A stretch of DNA of 64,000 nt from an uncultured Dorea sp. (lineage in GTDB: Bacteria; Bacillota; Clostridia; Lachnospirales; Lachnospiraceae): NCBI GenBank assembly GCA_910589275.1, contig CAJUTH010000015.1, positions 3,966 to 67,965 on the forward strand. The letters run 5' to 3'. The notes beneath the pieces were generated by a model. It saw only the letters and a list, made by a program, of their open reading frames with translations, did no database searches and was not told where the DNA came from. Every line of letters begins with the position of its first letter. Position 1 is the first letter of the stretch. Shown here one piece after another: positions 52,722-61,531 of the stretch. The translations under genes were made by a program, and so were the position numbers.

Positions 52722-53474
52722 GTGAAATTTGTTTCTTGGAATGTAAATGGGATCCGTGCCTGTGTGCAGAAAGGATTTATGGATGTGTTTCGTGAATTAG
52801 ATGCGGATATTTTCTGTATTCAGGAGAGCAAGATGCAGGCGGGGCAGTTAGAACTTGAAATGCCCGGATATCATCAGTATTGGAATTATGCGGTGAAGAA
52901 GGGATATTCAGGAACAGCGGTGTTTACCAAAAAAGAGCCCCTGAACGTGTCATACGGCATCGGAATAGAGGAGCATGACCAGGAGGGCAGGGTAATTACT
53001 CTGGAGTTTGAAGAGTATTATTTTATTACCGTATATACGCCCAATTCCCAGAATGAACTGGCAAGGCTTCCCTACCGGATGCAGTGGGAGACAGATTTCC
53101 TTGCTTATCTGAAGAAGCTGGAGGAGAAAAAACCGGTTATTTTCTGCGGGGATCTGAATGTAGCCCACAAAGAGATTGATCTGAAAAACCCGAAAACAAA
53201 TCGGAAAAATGCCGGCTTTACCGACGAGGAGAGAGGGAAGTTTTCGGAGCTTTTAGAGGCGGGATTTATAGATACCTTTCGGTATTTCTATCCGGATGCG
53301 GAGGGGATTTATTCATGGTGGTCTTACAGGTTCAGCGCGAGGGCGAAGAACGCAGGGTGGCGGATTGACTATTTCTGCGTGTCAGAATGCCTAAAAGACA
53401 GACTTCAGAATGCGGAGATTTTGACGGATATCATGGGGTCTGATCACTGTCCGATTACATTGGTGATGAAGTAA
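52722..53474 (+). CDS. xth: Exodeoxyribonuclease III (AP endonuclease)
   Basis: Repairs abasic sites. 250 residues, ExoIII/APE1 family. Motifs in order: VSWNVNGIRAC (Asn7), FCIQESKM (Glu35), GDLNVAHKEIDLKNP (the Asp-Leu-Asn pair), YSWWSYRFSARAKNAGWRIDYF and GSDHCPI (the Asp-His catalytic pair). GTG start at 52722 behind GGAGGA. The hydrolase gene begins two bases after its stop. Confidence 0.97.
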   Translation: MKFVSWNVNGIRACVQKGFMDVFRELDADIFCIQESKMQAGQLELEMPGYHQYWNYAVKKGYSGTAVFTKKEPLNVSYGIGIEEHDQEGRVITLEFEEYYFITVYTPNSQNELARLPYRMQWETDFLAYLKKLEEKKPVIFCGDLNVAHKEIDLKNPKTNRKNAGFTDEERGKFSELLEAGFIDTFRYFYPDAEGIYSWWSYRFSARAKNAGWRIDYFCVSECLKDRLQNAEILTDIMGSDHCPITLVMK

Positions 53475-53475
53475 G

Positions 53476-54006
53476 ATGAAGATCGTGAGGGAAGATACGG
53501 CGGCGCTGGTTATTGATTTTCAGGAAAAATTGGTTCCGGCTGTGGCTGAATCAAAGGAATTGATGCAAAGGGTGCAGATATTGCTGAGAGGATTGAAAGC
53601 TCTTGACGTTCCTATGATCGTGACGCAGCAATATACGAAAGGACTTGGAATGTCGGTTCCGGAAATATGGGAGGCGTCCGGTAAGACGGATTATCTGGAT
53701 AAAAATACTTTCAGCGGTTTTGGTGTGGTCGAGCCATTGATTCGGGGAAAACGATATATTCTTGTGTGCGGGATGGAGGCGCACTGCTGCGTACTTCAGA
53801 CGGTCATTGACTTGGCGGAGGCGGACTATGTGCCGGTGCTGGTAACTGACTGCATTGGCAGCAGGAGAAAGTCAGATTTTGATATGGCGGTAAAACGTGC
53901 AGAGCGGGAAGGAGCGGTCCTTACGACTTATGAGGCGGTTTTGTTTGAGCTTTTAAAAGAAGCCGGCACACCTCTTTGGAAGGAGATATTGAAGCTTATA
54001 AAGTAA
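53476..54006 (+). CDS. Isochorismatase-like (cysteine hydrolase) family protein
   Basis: A 176-residue hydrolase. The Asp-Lys-Cys triad is complete: Asp14 (LVIDFQEKL), Lys76 (YLDKNTFSGF) and Cys105 (CGMEAHCCVLQTV). The YcaC-like subgroup has mostly unknown amide substrates. It is co-transcribed with the exonuclease gene (1-base gap). Confidence 0.9.
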   Translation: MKIVREDTAALVIDFQEKLVPAVAESKELMQRVQILLRGLKALDVPMIVTQQYTKGLGMSVPEIWEASGKTDYLDKNTFSGFGVVEPLIRGKRYILVCGMEAHCCVLQTVIDLAEADYVPVLVTDCIGSRRKSDFDMAVKRAEREGAVLTTYEAVLFELLKEAGTPLWKEILKLIK

Positions 54007-54033
54007 ACTTTAGGTCAGAATAAGAAGATATGA

Positions 54034-54071
54034 ACGGAGGGTACATCTACCGAGCTAGATGTACCCTCCGT
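54034..54071. terminator. Shared terminator overlapping the end of the SDR gene
   Basis: ACGGAGGGTACATCTA (54034-54049) and TAGATGTACCCTCCGT (54056-54071) are a perfect 16-base inverted repeat with a 6-base loop. The right arm is also the last codons and stop of the minus-strand SDR gene. Confidence 0.85.
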
Positions 54072-54789
54072 CTATTCCTATAATCTGTCCGGTCATGTAT
54101 GCAGGGCTTTCTGCAATTTTCCAGATAAGCTCTGCAATCTCCTCAGGCGTAGCGAAACGGCCTGCGGGAATGTCATATGCCAGAGCGGCTCGCTCATCTG
54201 GGGACAAATGTCCGTTCATTTCCGTATCGACCGCTCCGCAGGCAATGGCGTTAACGGCAATATGGCTGGGAGCATATTCTTTAGCGAGAGCTTTTGTCAG
54301 ACCATTCATACCGGCTTTGGCGGCGGAGTAGGCGGCTTCACAGGAAGCGCCGCAGGTTCCCCACATGGAGGAAATATTGATGATGCGTCCGGACTTTACG
54401 GAGACCATGCGTTTTAATGCCTCTCTGGAGCAGTAGAAGGCGGAAGACAGGTTGCCTGCAAGAAGAGCATCCCACTGTGCATCTGTCATATCGATGAGGA
54501 GTCCTGTGTGACTGATTCCGGCATTGTTAACAAGAACGTCGAGAGCTGGGCACAAGGAGTGGATGGTATCAAATATATGCCGCACTTCGTCCGGATTTCC
54601 CACATCACCAGGAACTGGTGTACATCCACTGGCGCCCTCAGCCAGAATTTCTGCTTGTACCTGAGAGAGTTCCTTAAGAGAGCGGCGGCAGTTTAGGAAT
54701 ACATGAAAACCTTGGGCGGCAAACTTTAAAGCAGCGGCTCTTCCTATTCCTCTAGAGGAGCCGGTGACAAGAACATATTTCTGATGCAT
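54055..54789 (-). CDS. SDR family oxidoreductase (FabG-like)
   Basis: A 244-residue short-chain dehydrogenase. Cofactor loop VTGSSRGIGRAAAL, NNAG motif, catalytic Ser (INISSMWGT), Tyr154 and Lys158 (YSAAKAGMNGLTKALAKEY). The end DGGYI is the typical FabG terminus (DGGY). Single gene with AAAGGAG in front; no acyl-carrier or fatty-acid genes nearby, so the substrate is open (3-oxoacyl or another carbonyl). Confidence 0.93.
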   Translation of the reverse strand: MHQKYVLVTGSSRGIGRAAALKFAAQGFHVFLNCRRSLKELSQVQAEILAEGASGCTPVPGDVGNPDEVRHIFDTIHSLCPALDVLVNNAGISHTGLLIDMTDAQWDALLAGNLSSAFYCSREALKRMVSVKSGRIINISSMWGTCGASCEAAYSAAKAGMNGLTKALAKEYAPSHIAVNAIACGAVDTEMNGHLSPDERAALAYDIPAGRFATPEEIAELIWKIAESPAYMTGQIIGIDGGYI

Positions 54790-54922
54790 AGCATTCTCCT
54801 TTATAAAAATTCTATTAAATAAATCATTATGTCATTATATTATATCCCAGAATCATTGACATTTAAAGTTCAAAATAATATGATTTACCTGTTCTTAATA
54901 AATGAGGAAAAGAGGATACGAT

Positions 54923-57900
54923 ATGTTATCAAAATTCAGTGTAAAGAAGCCGTATACCGTCATAGTTGGCGTAGTGCTGATCATGATCCTTGGGTATGTG
55001 ACGTTTACCAATATGACAGTGGATCTTCTGCCGAATATGAATATGCCTTATGCAATTGTAATGACTACATATCCGGGAGCAAGTCCGGAGGAGGTTGAAG
55101 CTACGGTTACCAGACCTGTGGAACAGAGTATGGCAACGATTAGTAATATCAAAGACATGATGTCTACTTCCAGTGAGAATGCTTCTATGGTTATGATGGA
55201 GTTTGAGCAGACGGCGAATATGGATTCCGTAACCATTGAGATGCGGGAAAGCTTGGACCAGATTAAAGGGTATTGGCCGGAAGGAGTAGGGAATCCTATG
55301 ATCCTGAAGCTGAATCCAAGTATGATGCCTGTGCTGATTGCGGGCGTCAGCGCCGGAGAAGGGACTCCGGCGAAGACCAGCAAGCTGATCGAGGAGCAGG
55401 TGGTTCCGGAGATTGAGAGCCTGGAGGGGGTTGCATCTGTCACAACAATCGGAAGTATCGAAGAGACTGTAGAGGTGACGGTCAATGAGAAGAAGGTTGA
55501 AGAGCTGAGCGACGAAGTGACGGCTGAACTGGATCGGAAATTTGAAGAGGCAGAAGCGGCGCTTGCAGACGCCAAGGCGAAGGTAGAAAGCGGCAAGGCA
55601 CAGCTTGCGGCCGGACAATCCCAGGCGGTGGGCCAGCTTGGGCAGGCGGAGGCTGAGATGTCGAAGAAGGCGGAAGAGCTAAAGCAGGCGCAGCTTGAGA
55701 TTACAGAGCAGATGGCTGACTTAAATTATAGAGAAACGCAGGCAGATCAGGGGCTTGCTCTAATAGTAATTAAGAAAGAAGCGGCGAAGGTGGAGCTTCA
55801 GGCATTGGAAGAGCTAAAGAAGAATGAGCAGGAGACCAGACAGGCCTATGAAGCGCTTAAGCAGCTTCCGGAGCTAGATGAGGGACAGCAGGCGCAGTTG
55901 TCAGCGTTAGAAGAACTAGTAAAGAGACTGGATGAGTATGATACGAGCAAAGGGGAGCTGACGGAGGAAATTGCTGCGCTGGAACAGCAGGAGAAGGAGT
56001 TAAAAGCTGCCAAGCAGATGATCCCAGAGGGCAGAAACCAGCTTGAGGCTCTGCAGCAGCAGTTAAACACCGGCGCGCTTACCCTTGCAGAAGCCAGAGG
56101 GCAGATGGCGTCCGCGCAGATTCAGGCAACTCTGGGATTAAGCTCCGGCGGCGCCCAGCTTGCGGTAGGAGAGTCGGCTATCGCCCAGCAGGAGGCTCAA
56201 ATGGAGTCTGCAAAGGAAGAGGCTTATGCGGGAGCGGATATGGGAGGCGTCTTAAATGTAGAGATGGTACAGACGCTTCTTGGGGCGCAGAATTTTGCGA
56301 TGCCGGCCGGCTATGTGAAGGAAGACGGAATTGATTATCTGGTGCGGATCGGCGATAAGTTTAAGAGCATTGACGATATCAGGGATCTGGTGCTTTTGGA
56401 TATGGAGGACATGGATCCGGTGAAGCTATCCGATGTAGCGGATATACAGCTTGTCAATAATGCGGATGAGACCTATGCGAAGCTAAATGGCGAGACGGCT
56501 ATGATGCTCAGCATTCAGAAGCAGACAGGGTATTCCACCGGAGACGTCAGCGACCGTGTGCTTGAGAAACTGGATGAGATGGAGAAGGATGACGAACTGG
56601 GGGTTAAATCAGTAACGCTGATGGACCAGGGTGTGTATATTGATTTGGTTGTAAGTTCTGTACTGCAGAATCTTTTATATGGCGCGGTGCTTGCGATCCT
56701 TATTCTGCTGGTTTTCCTGCGCAGCGCAAAATCCACGCTGGTCATTGCATGCTCGATTCCGATCAGTATTCTGGCGGCGCTTGTAGCCATGTATTTTACA
56801 GGGATCACATTGAATGTGATCTCGCTGTCCGGCCTTGCGCTGGGCGTTGGCATGCTGGTAGATAATTCCATTGTGGTGATTGAAAATATTTACCGGATGC
56901 GGAATGAAGAAGGAGCCTCGGCACAGGAAGCGGCGATACAGGGCGCCAAGCAGGTAGCCGGAGCGATTGCCGCCTCCACATTGACGACCATCTGTGTGTT
57001 TGCTCCGATTATATTTACAGAAGGCATAACCAGACAATTATTTGTAGATATGGGGCTGACCATCGCATATTCGCTGCTGGCGAGCCTCCTTGTGGCCCTT
57101 ACGGTAGTGCCGATGATGTCGGCGGGTCTTTTGAAAAAGACAGAGACCAAAGAATTCCGGTTTATGTTCCGGATTAAGGAAGCTTATGGGAGGCTGATCG
57201 GGCTGGCGCTTAAGGTAAAACCGGTTGTGTTAATCGGCGCGCTGGTAATCCTTGTTATAAGCGCAAAGCTTGCAGTTGCCAGAGGTACGGAATTTATGCC
57301 GGCAATGGAGAGTACGGAAGTAAGTATGACCCTTGAAATGGAGAAGGGAAGCACTCTGGATGAAACGGCGGCCGTTGCGGATGAGATTATGAAACGGGTG
57401 GGCAAACTGGAAGATATTGAAGATCTGGGGGCGATGATTGGAAATACCAGCATGCTGAGCACAGACAGCAGTACGGAAACCGCACAGTTTTATGCAATTA
57501 CGAAGGAAAAACCAAAGCTTAGCAACGATGAATTAAAAAAAGAGATTGAAAAGGTTACGAAGGATCTGGAAGGAGAACTTACGGTAAATATGTCATCCAT
57601 GGACATGAGCGCCCTTGGAGATTCCGGGATTGTAGTTCGGATTAAGGGAAAGGATCTGGATACCCTCCAGAAGGTTTCAAAAGATGTGAAGAATATTGTA
57701 GAAGGGGTTGAGGGTACCCAGAATGTAGCCGATGGAACCGAGGATAATAATGAAGAACTCCGGGTTGTGGTCGATAAGGCGAAGGCTATGGCTCAGGGAC
57801 TTACGGTCGCGCAGGTTTATCAGGAAATCTCAGGACATATTTCTGACCCGCGCAGTACTACAGCGCTTTCTACCGATACCGATGAATATGATATCTATGT

Positions 57901-58819
57901 GATGGACGGTGCGGCGGATACTCTAACCAGAGACGGTATCCGAAATATGATACTTAATGTAACAGGACAAGATGGTACAAAGAAAGAGGTAAAGCTTGCA
58001 GATATTGCTGCTTTTGAGGATGCTTCGGGACTTCAGGCAATCAGCAGGATTAATCAGAACCGAACGATGTCTGTGTCGGCAGAAATCAAGGATGGGGACA
58101 ATATTGGCCTTGTCAGCAGTAAGGTGACGAAAGAGCTTGATAAATATGATGCGCCGGAAGGTTATGAGATCGAGATGGCGGGCGAGGATGAGACCATCAA
58201 CGAGGCGATGGTTGAAGTTTTGAAAATGCTGGCTCTTGCACTGGTGTTTATGTATCTGATCATGGTAGCGCAGTTTCAATCATTGCTGTCGCCATTCATT
58301 ATTATGTTCACGGTGCCGCTTGCCTTTACCGGAGGTTTCTTAGGACTTTGGGTTACCGGCTCTGCAGTCAGCGTAATCTCGATGGTGGGCTTTGTTATGC
58401 TGTCAGGTATCATTGTAAATAATGGTATCGTGTTTGTGGATTATACGAATCAGCTCATCCGTGAGGGAATGCCCCAGCGGGAGGCGCTTACAGAAGCTGG
58501 GATTACAAGGCTTAGGCCGATCGTTATGACCGCTCTGACTACGATCTTGGGCCTTTCCACCATGGCGATCGGAGTCGGCATGGGCGCTGATATGGCAAGA
58601 CCGATGGCGGTGGTGACTATTGGAGGTCTTCTGTATGGAACACTGCTTACCCTGTTTGTAGTCCCTTGTATTTATGACCTGCTCCACAGAAAAGGATTTT
58701 GGAAAAAGAAAAAAGAATCTGTCTCTAAGAGGGTTGACGAAAGTGAAGATTTGGAAGATAATATAGAAGAAGAAATGTCAGAATCACTTGCGGACACTGT
58801 AGATGAAACCGAAGAATAG
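54923..58819 (+). CDS. RND efflux permease (HAE1/AcrB-like) with coiled-coil insertion
   Basis: A 1298-residue RND pump. Twelve-span core: N-terminal span 9-30, LRSAKSTLVIACSIPISILAAL, SLSGLALGVGMLVDNSIVVIENI (proton-relay aspartate motif GMLVDN), and the equivalent GIIVNNGIVFVDY in the second half. The porter domain is interrupted at about residues 196-436 by a long, Ala/Glu/Gln-rich coiled coil with a mid-point turn (LPELDEGQQAQL). A 31-residue acidic tail follows the last span. No adaptor or outer-membrane partner is encoded nearby. ATG 54923 behind GAGGATACG. Confidence 0.93.
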   Translation: MLSKFSVKKPYTVIVGVVLIMILGYVTFTNMTVDLLPNMNMPYAIVMTTYPGASPEEVEATVTRPVEQSMATISNIKDMMSTSSENASMVMMEFEQTANMDSVTIEMRESLDQIKGYWPEGVGNPMILKLNPSMMPVLIAGVSAGEGTPAKTSKLIEEQVVPEIESLEGVASVTTIGSIEETVEVTVNEKKVEELSDEVTAELDRKFEEAEAALADAKAKVESGKAQLAAGQSQAVGQLGQAEAEMSKKAEELKQAQLEITEQMADLNYRETQADQGLALIVIKKEAAKVELQALEELKKNEQETRQAYEALKQLPELDEGQQAQLSALEELVKRLDEYDTSKGELTEEIAALEQQEKELKAAKQMIPEGRNQLEALQQQLNTGALTLAEARGQMASAQIQATLGLSSGGAQLAVGESAIAQQEAQMESAKEEAYAGADMGGVLNVEMVQTLLGAQNFAMPAGYVKEDGIDYLVRIGDKFKSIDDIRDLVLLDMEDMDPVKLSDVADIQLVNNADETYAKLNGETAMMLSIQKQTGYSTGDVSDRVLEKLDEMEKDDELGVKSVTLMDQGVYIDLVVSSVLQNLLYGAVLAILILLVFLRSAKSTLVIACSIPISILAALVAMYFTGITLNVISLSGLALGVGMLVDNSIVVIENIYRMRNEEGASAQEAAIQGAKQVAGAIAASTLTTICVFAPIIFTEGITRQLFVDMGLTIAYSLLASLLVALTVVPMMSAGLLKKTETKEFRFMFRIKEAYGRLIGLALKVKPVVLIGALVILVISAKLAVARGTEFMPAMESTEVSMTLEMEKGSTLDETAAVADEIMKRVGKLEDIEDLGAMIGNTSMLSTDSSTETAQFYAITKEKPKLSNDELKKEIEKVTKDLEGELTVNMSSMDMSALGDSGIVVRIKGKDLDTLQKVSKDVKNIVEGVEGTQNVADGTEDNNEELRVVVDKAKAMAQGLTVAQVYQEISGHISDPRSTTALSTDTDEYDIYVMDGAADTLTRDGIRNMILNVTGQDGTKKEVKLADIAAFEDASGLQAISRINQNRTMSVSAEIKDGDNIGLVSSKVTKELDKYDAPEGYEIEMAGEDETINEAMVEVLKMLALALVFMYLIMVAQFQSLLSPFIIMFTVPLAFTGGFLGLWVTGSAVSVISMVGFVMLSGIIVNNGIVFVDYTNQLIREGMPQREALTEAGITRLRPIVMTALTTILGLSTMAIGVGMGADMARPMAVVTIGGLLYGTLLTLFVVPCIYDLLHRKGFWKKKKESVSKRVDESEDLEDNIEEEMSESLADTVDETEE

Positions 58820-58830
58820 AGAGGTATACT

Positions 58831-59370
58831 ATGATCGACAAAGCCATCGAATTTGCTACGCGGGCCCATGAAGGCCAGTTCCGCAAAGGGTCTGCGCGTC
58901 CGTATATCCTTCACCCGATTGAAGTGGCGCATATTGTAGCTGCTATGACCGACGATGAAGAGGTAATCAGCGCCGCCTATCTCCATGACACAATTGAGGA
59001 TTGTCCAGGTGTGACAAAGGAGCTTCTGGCAGAAGAATTTTCTCCCAGAGTGGCATGGATGGTTGCTCAGGAGAGTGAAGATAAGACTAAGACATGGATT
59101 GAGCGCAAGAATCATACAGTGTGTCATATTAAGGATGCGGACGGTGATGTGCAAAAGATTGCACTGGCGGACAAATTGTCTAATATGAGAGACATTGACC
59201 GGGACTATCCGGTTGTCGGCGAAGAACTGTGGAACAGATTCAGAATGAAGGATAAGGCTAAGATTGGGTGGTATTATAAGGGCGTCAGGAATGCATTGCG
59301 GGATGCTTTTGATGGAGAACCTGTGTATGAGGAATACTGCAGACTGATAAAGAGGAATTTTGGGGAATAA
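58831..59370 (+). CDS. HD-domain protein, small alarmone hydrolase (MESH1)-like
   Basis: A 179-residue HD phosphohydrolase resembling the hydrolase half of RelA/SpoT. ATRAHEGQFRKGSARPYILHPIEVA, AAYLHDTIEDCPGV (His52-Asp53) and IALADKLSNMRDI are the (p)ppGpp-hydrolase motifs. No synthetase domain is present. It could degrade (p)ppGpp or another nucleotide. It lies 11 bases after the RND gene, so they may share a transcript. Confidence 0.85.
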   Translation: MIDKAIEFATRAHEGQFRKGSARPYILHPIEVAHIVAAMTDDEEVISAAYLHDTIEDCPGVTKELLAEEFSPRVAWMVAQESEDKTKTWIERKNHTVCHIKDADGDVQKIALADKLSNMRDIDRDYPVVGEELWNRFRMKDKAKIGWYYKGVRNALRDAFDGEPVYEEYCRLIKRNFGE

Positions 59371-59380
59371 AGGGTATATA

Positions 59381-59430
59381 GTTATTTTTCATGGCTTAGG
59401 GATGCGCCGAACTGCGCATTTTATGAGAAC
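59381..59430 (+). repeat. Dispersed palindromic repeat, copy C
   Basis: Head GTTATTTTTCATGGCTTAGG, hairpin ATGCGC-CGAACT-GCGCAT (59402-59419), tail TTTATGAGAAC. Same layout as copies at 28921 and 63887 with a different stem sequence. Confidence 0.55.
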
Positions 59431-59438
59431 AGATTGAC

Positions 59439-59468
59439 GGAGCGGATAGGTAGATGCCGCTCCTTTTT
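59439..59468 (+). terminator. Terminator after the RND/HD genes
   Basis: GGAGCGG (59439-59445) pairs with CCGCTCC (59457-59463), followed by TTTTT. Confidence 0.88.
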
Positions 59469-59469
59469 C

Positions 59470-59498
59470 TTGCAACGGTTTCCGATACGTTGTAAAAT
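59470..59498 (+). promoter_or_regulatory. Promoter of the DUF1848 gene
   Basis: TTGCAA (59470-59475), 17 bases, TAAAAT (59493-59498), immediately after the preceding terminator. Confidence 0.7.
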
Positions 59499-59522
59499 AG
59501 CACTATAAGGGGAGAGGCAGAG

Positions 59523-60449
59523 ATGATTATCAGTGCAAGCAGAAGAACGGACATTCCTGCCCTGTATCCGGAGTGGTTTATGAACCGGCTGCTGATGGGG
59601 GAGGTTCTCGTTCCTAATCCATACAATAGAAAAAAGGTCAGCAGGATAGAACTGTCCCGGGAGACAGTAGACTGCTTTGTTTTCTGGACAAAGAACCCAG
59701 AGCCCCTGCTCCCTTATTTGAAGAAGATTGATATGCTGGGGTATCCGTATTATTTTGAGATGACCATTACGGATTACAGAGAGGATCTAGAACCAGGCGT
59801 ACCATCGACAGAGGAGGCTATGGCTACGTTTATGCTTCTTGGCGATCGTATTGGCCGGGAACGGATGGATCTTCGGTTTGATCCAATCATCATCAATGAG
59901 AAGTATTCGCTGGAATATCATTTGGAGCAGTTTGAGATGATGTGTAGCTGGCTCCATCCATATACAGATCGTTGTATCATCAGTTTTGTTGATTATTACA
60001 AAGGGAGTCCGTTTATGGAACTGGAGGCAGAAGATATGATTCAGGCGGCAAGGAAGCTGGTTAAGATTGCGGATAAATATCAGCTTCCCTTATATACTTG
60101 CGCCGAGAAGGTAGATTTCCGCCCTTACGGTATTCTGCCCGGCTCTTGCATTGATAAGAAAAAGGTAGAGAATATTGTGGGATACCGGCTGGATGTGAAA
60201 AGGGACAGAGGGCAGCGCAAGGCTTGCGGGTGCGTGGAAAGCGTGGATATCGGCATGTATGGCACCTGCATCCATGGCTGCAAGTACTGCTATGCGTCGG
60301 GAAACCATGACAGCGCCGTGAGAAGGCATGAACTGCATGATGCGAATTCACCTATGCTGATTGGCGGCCTTAGGGGGGATGAGACGATCACAGACAGAAA
60401 GATGTACCTTCAGCGGGACGATCAGCTCTCCTTATTTGAATTTTTATAA
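59523..60449 (+). CDS. DUF1848 family protein, predicted Fe-S enzyme
   Basis: A 308-residue protein of a conserved but uncharacterised family. ISASRRTDIPALYPEWF at the start and VFWTKNPEPLLPYL are family hallmarks. The C-terminal CGCVESVDIGMYGTC with HGCKYCYA gives a cysteine cluster resembling that of radical-SAM or spore-photoproduct-lyase-like proteins, so a [4Fe-4S] cluster is likely. Reaction unknown. Single gene with GGGGAGAGG in front. Confidence 0.88.
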   Translation: MIISASRRTDIPALYPEWFMNRLLMGEVLVPNPYNRKKVSRIELSRETVDCFVFWTKNPEPLLPYLKKIDMLGYPYYFEMTITDYREDLEPGVPSTEEAMATFMLLGDRIGRERMDLRFDPIIINEKYSLEYHLEQFEMMCSWLHPYTDRCIISFVDYYKGSPFMELEAEDMIQAARKLVKIADKYQLPLYTCAEKVDFRPYGILPGSCIDKKKVENIVGYRLDVKRDRGQRKACGCVESVDIGMYGTCIHGCKYCYASGNHDSAVRRHELHDANSPMLIGGLRGDETITDRKMYLQRDDQLSLFEFL

Positions 60450-60492
60450 ATGCCGGGGCGCCGCAGCCGGCAGGTTTTAGGGTGGGGGTTCT

Positions 60493-61437
60493 ATGGATAA
60501 CTTGATATTTAGCCTGAATGCAACGATTCCGGTATTTCTTATGATGGTGCTGGGATACGTTCTTCATATCATTGGATGGATTGATGACGATTTTGCGTCA
60601 AAGCTGAATAAATTCGTATTTCTGGTGCCGTTGCCAGCCTTGTTGTTTAACGACTTGGCAACGGTAAATTTTTCGGAAATGTGGGATACAAAGTTTGTAT
60701 TATTCTGTTTTGTGGCTACAGTGATCAGTATTGGAATTGCGGTGGGAGTGTCCGGTCTTTGGAAAGATAAAAGTATAAAAGGGGAATTTATCCAGGTGTC
60801 TTACCGAAGCAGCGCGGCGCTTCTTGGAATTGCATTTATTCAAAATATTTATGGGACGGCAGGTATGGCTCCGCTTATGATCATTGGGAGCGTGCCATTG
60901 TATAATGTGATGGCGGTACTGGTTTTATCACTGTTCAAACCGGGGCAGCAGGGATTTAGTATGGAAATGCTGGGAAGAACAGGAAAAGGCATTGCGACGA
61001 ATCCGATCATGCTGGGGATTGCGGCAGGTCTTTTGTGGTCGGCGCTCCGTCTTCCAATGCCGCAGATTTTAGGGAAACTGGTATCTAGCGTAGGCGGCGT
61101 TGCAACTCCGATGGGCTTGATGGCTATGGGAGCGGCGTTTAATTTTGAGAAGGCACTGGGAAGGGTAAGGCCGGCTGTAACGGCGGCTTTTATTAAACTA
61201 ATAGGATTTTGCGCGATTTTCCTGCCTGCTGCAGTTTGGATGGGATTTCGGCAGGAGAAACTGGTGGCTATCTTAGTAATGCTTGGATCGGCGACCACGG
61301 TATCAAGTTTTGTGATGGCGAAAAATATGGGACATGAAGGAGTGCTGTCCTCAGGAGTGATCATGTTTACAACGCTGTTTAGCGCGTTTACGCTGACAGG
61401 ATGGCTGTATCTGCTCAGGAGTATGGGATATATCTAA
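60493..61437 (+). CDS. AEC (auxin efflux carrier) family transporter
   Basis: A 314-residue permease with about ten spans in two inverted halves (IPVFLMMVLGYVLHIIGWIDDDF; the helix-breaking PLPALLFNDLA; and GSATTVSSFVMAKNMG in the second half). Bacterial members carry malate and other organic acids. Ribosome site GGTGGGGG. Possibly co-transcribed with the DUF1848 gene (43-base gap). Confidence 0.9.
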   Translation: MDNLIFSLNATIPVFLMMVLGYVLHIIGWIDDDFASKLNKFVFLVPLPALLFNDLATVNFSEMWDTKFVLFCFVATVISIGIAVGVSGLWKDKSIKGEFIQVSYRSSAALLGIAFIQNIYGTAGMAPLMIIGSVPLYNVMAVLVLSLFKPGQQGFSMEMLGRTGKGIATNPIMLGIAAGLLWSALRLPMPQILGKLVSSVGGVATPMGLMAMGAAFNFEKALGRVRPAVTAAFIKLIGFCAIFLPAAVWMGFRQEKLVAILVMLGSATTVSSFVMAKNMGHEGVLSSGVIMFTTLFSAFTLTGWLYLLRSMGYI

Positions 61438-61444
61438 ATTCTGC

Positions 61445-61475
61445 TTGACCTAAAGTGAACTTTAAGTGTTATGAT
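61445..61475 (+). promoter_or_regulatory. MerR-type promoter of the first aldo/keto reductase gene
   Basis: TTGACC (61445-61450) and TATGAT (61470-61475) are 19 bases apart, and the spacer holds the palindrome TAAAGT-GA-ACTTTA (61451-61464). Overlong spacer plus centred palindrome is the MerR-family design, close to AdhR/NmlR sites that answer aldehydes. The regulator gene is not in the window. Confidence 0.75.
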
Positions 61476-61531
61476 AATAACAGAATCTATTTATATGAGT
61501 GGTTTATTTTTGAGAAGAAGGAGAGCGGATT

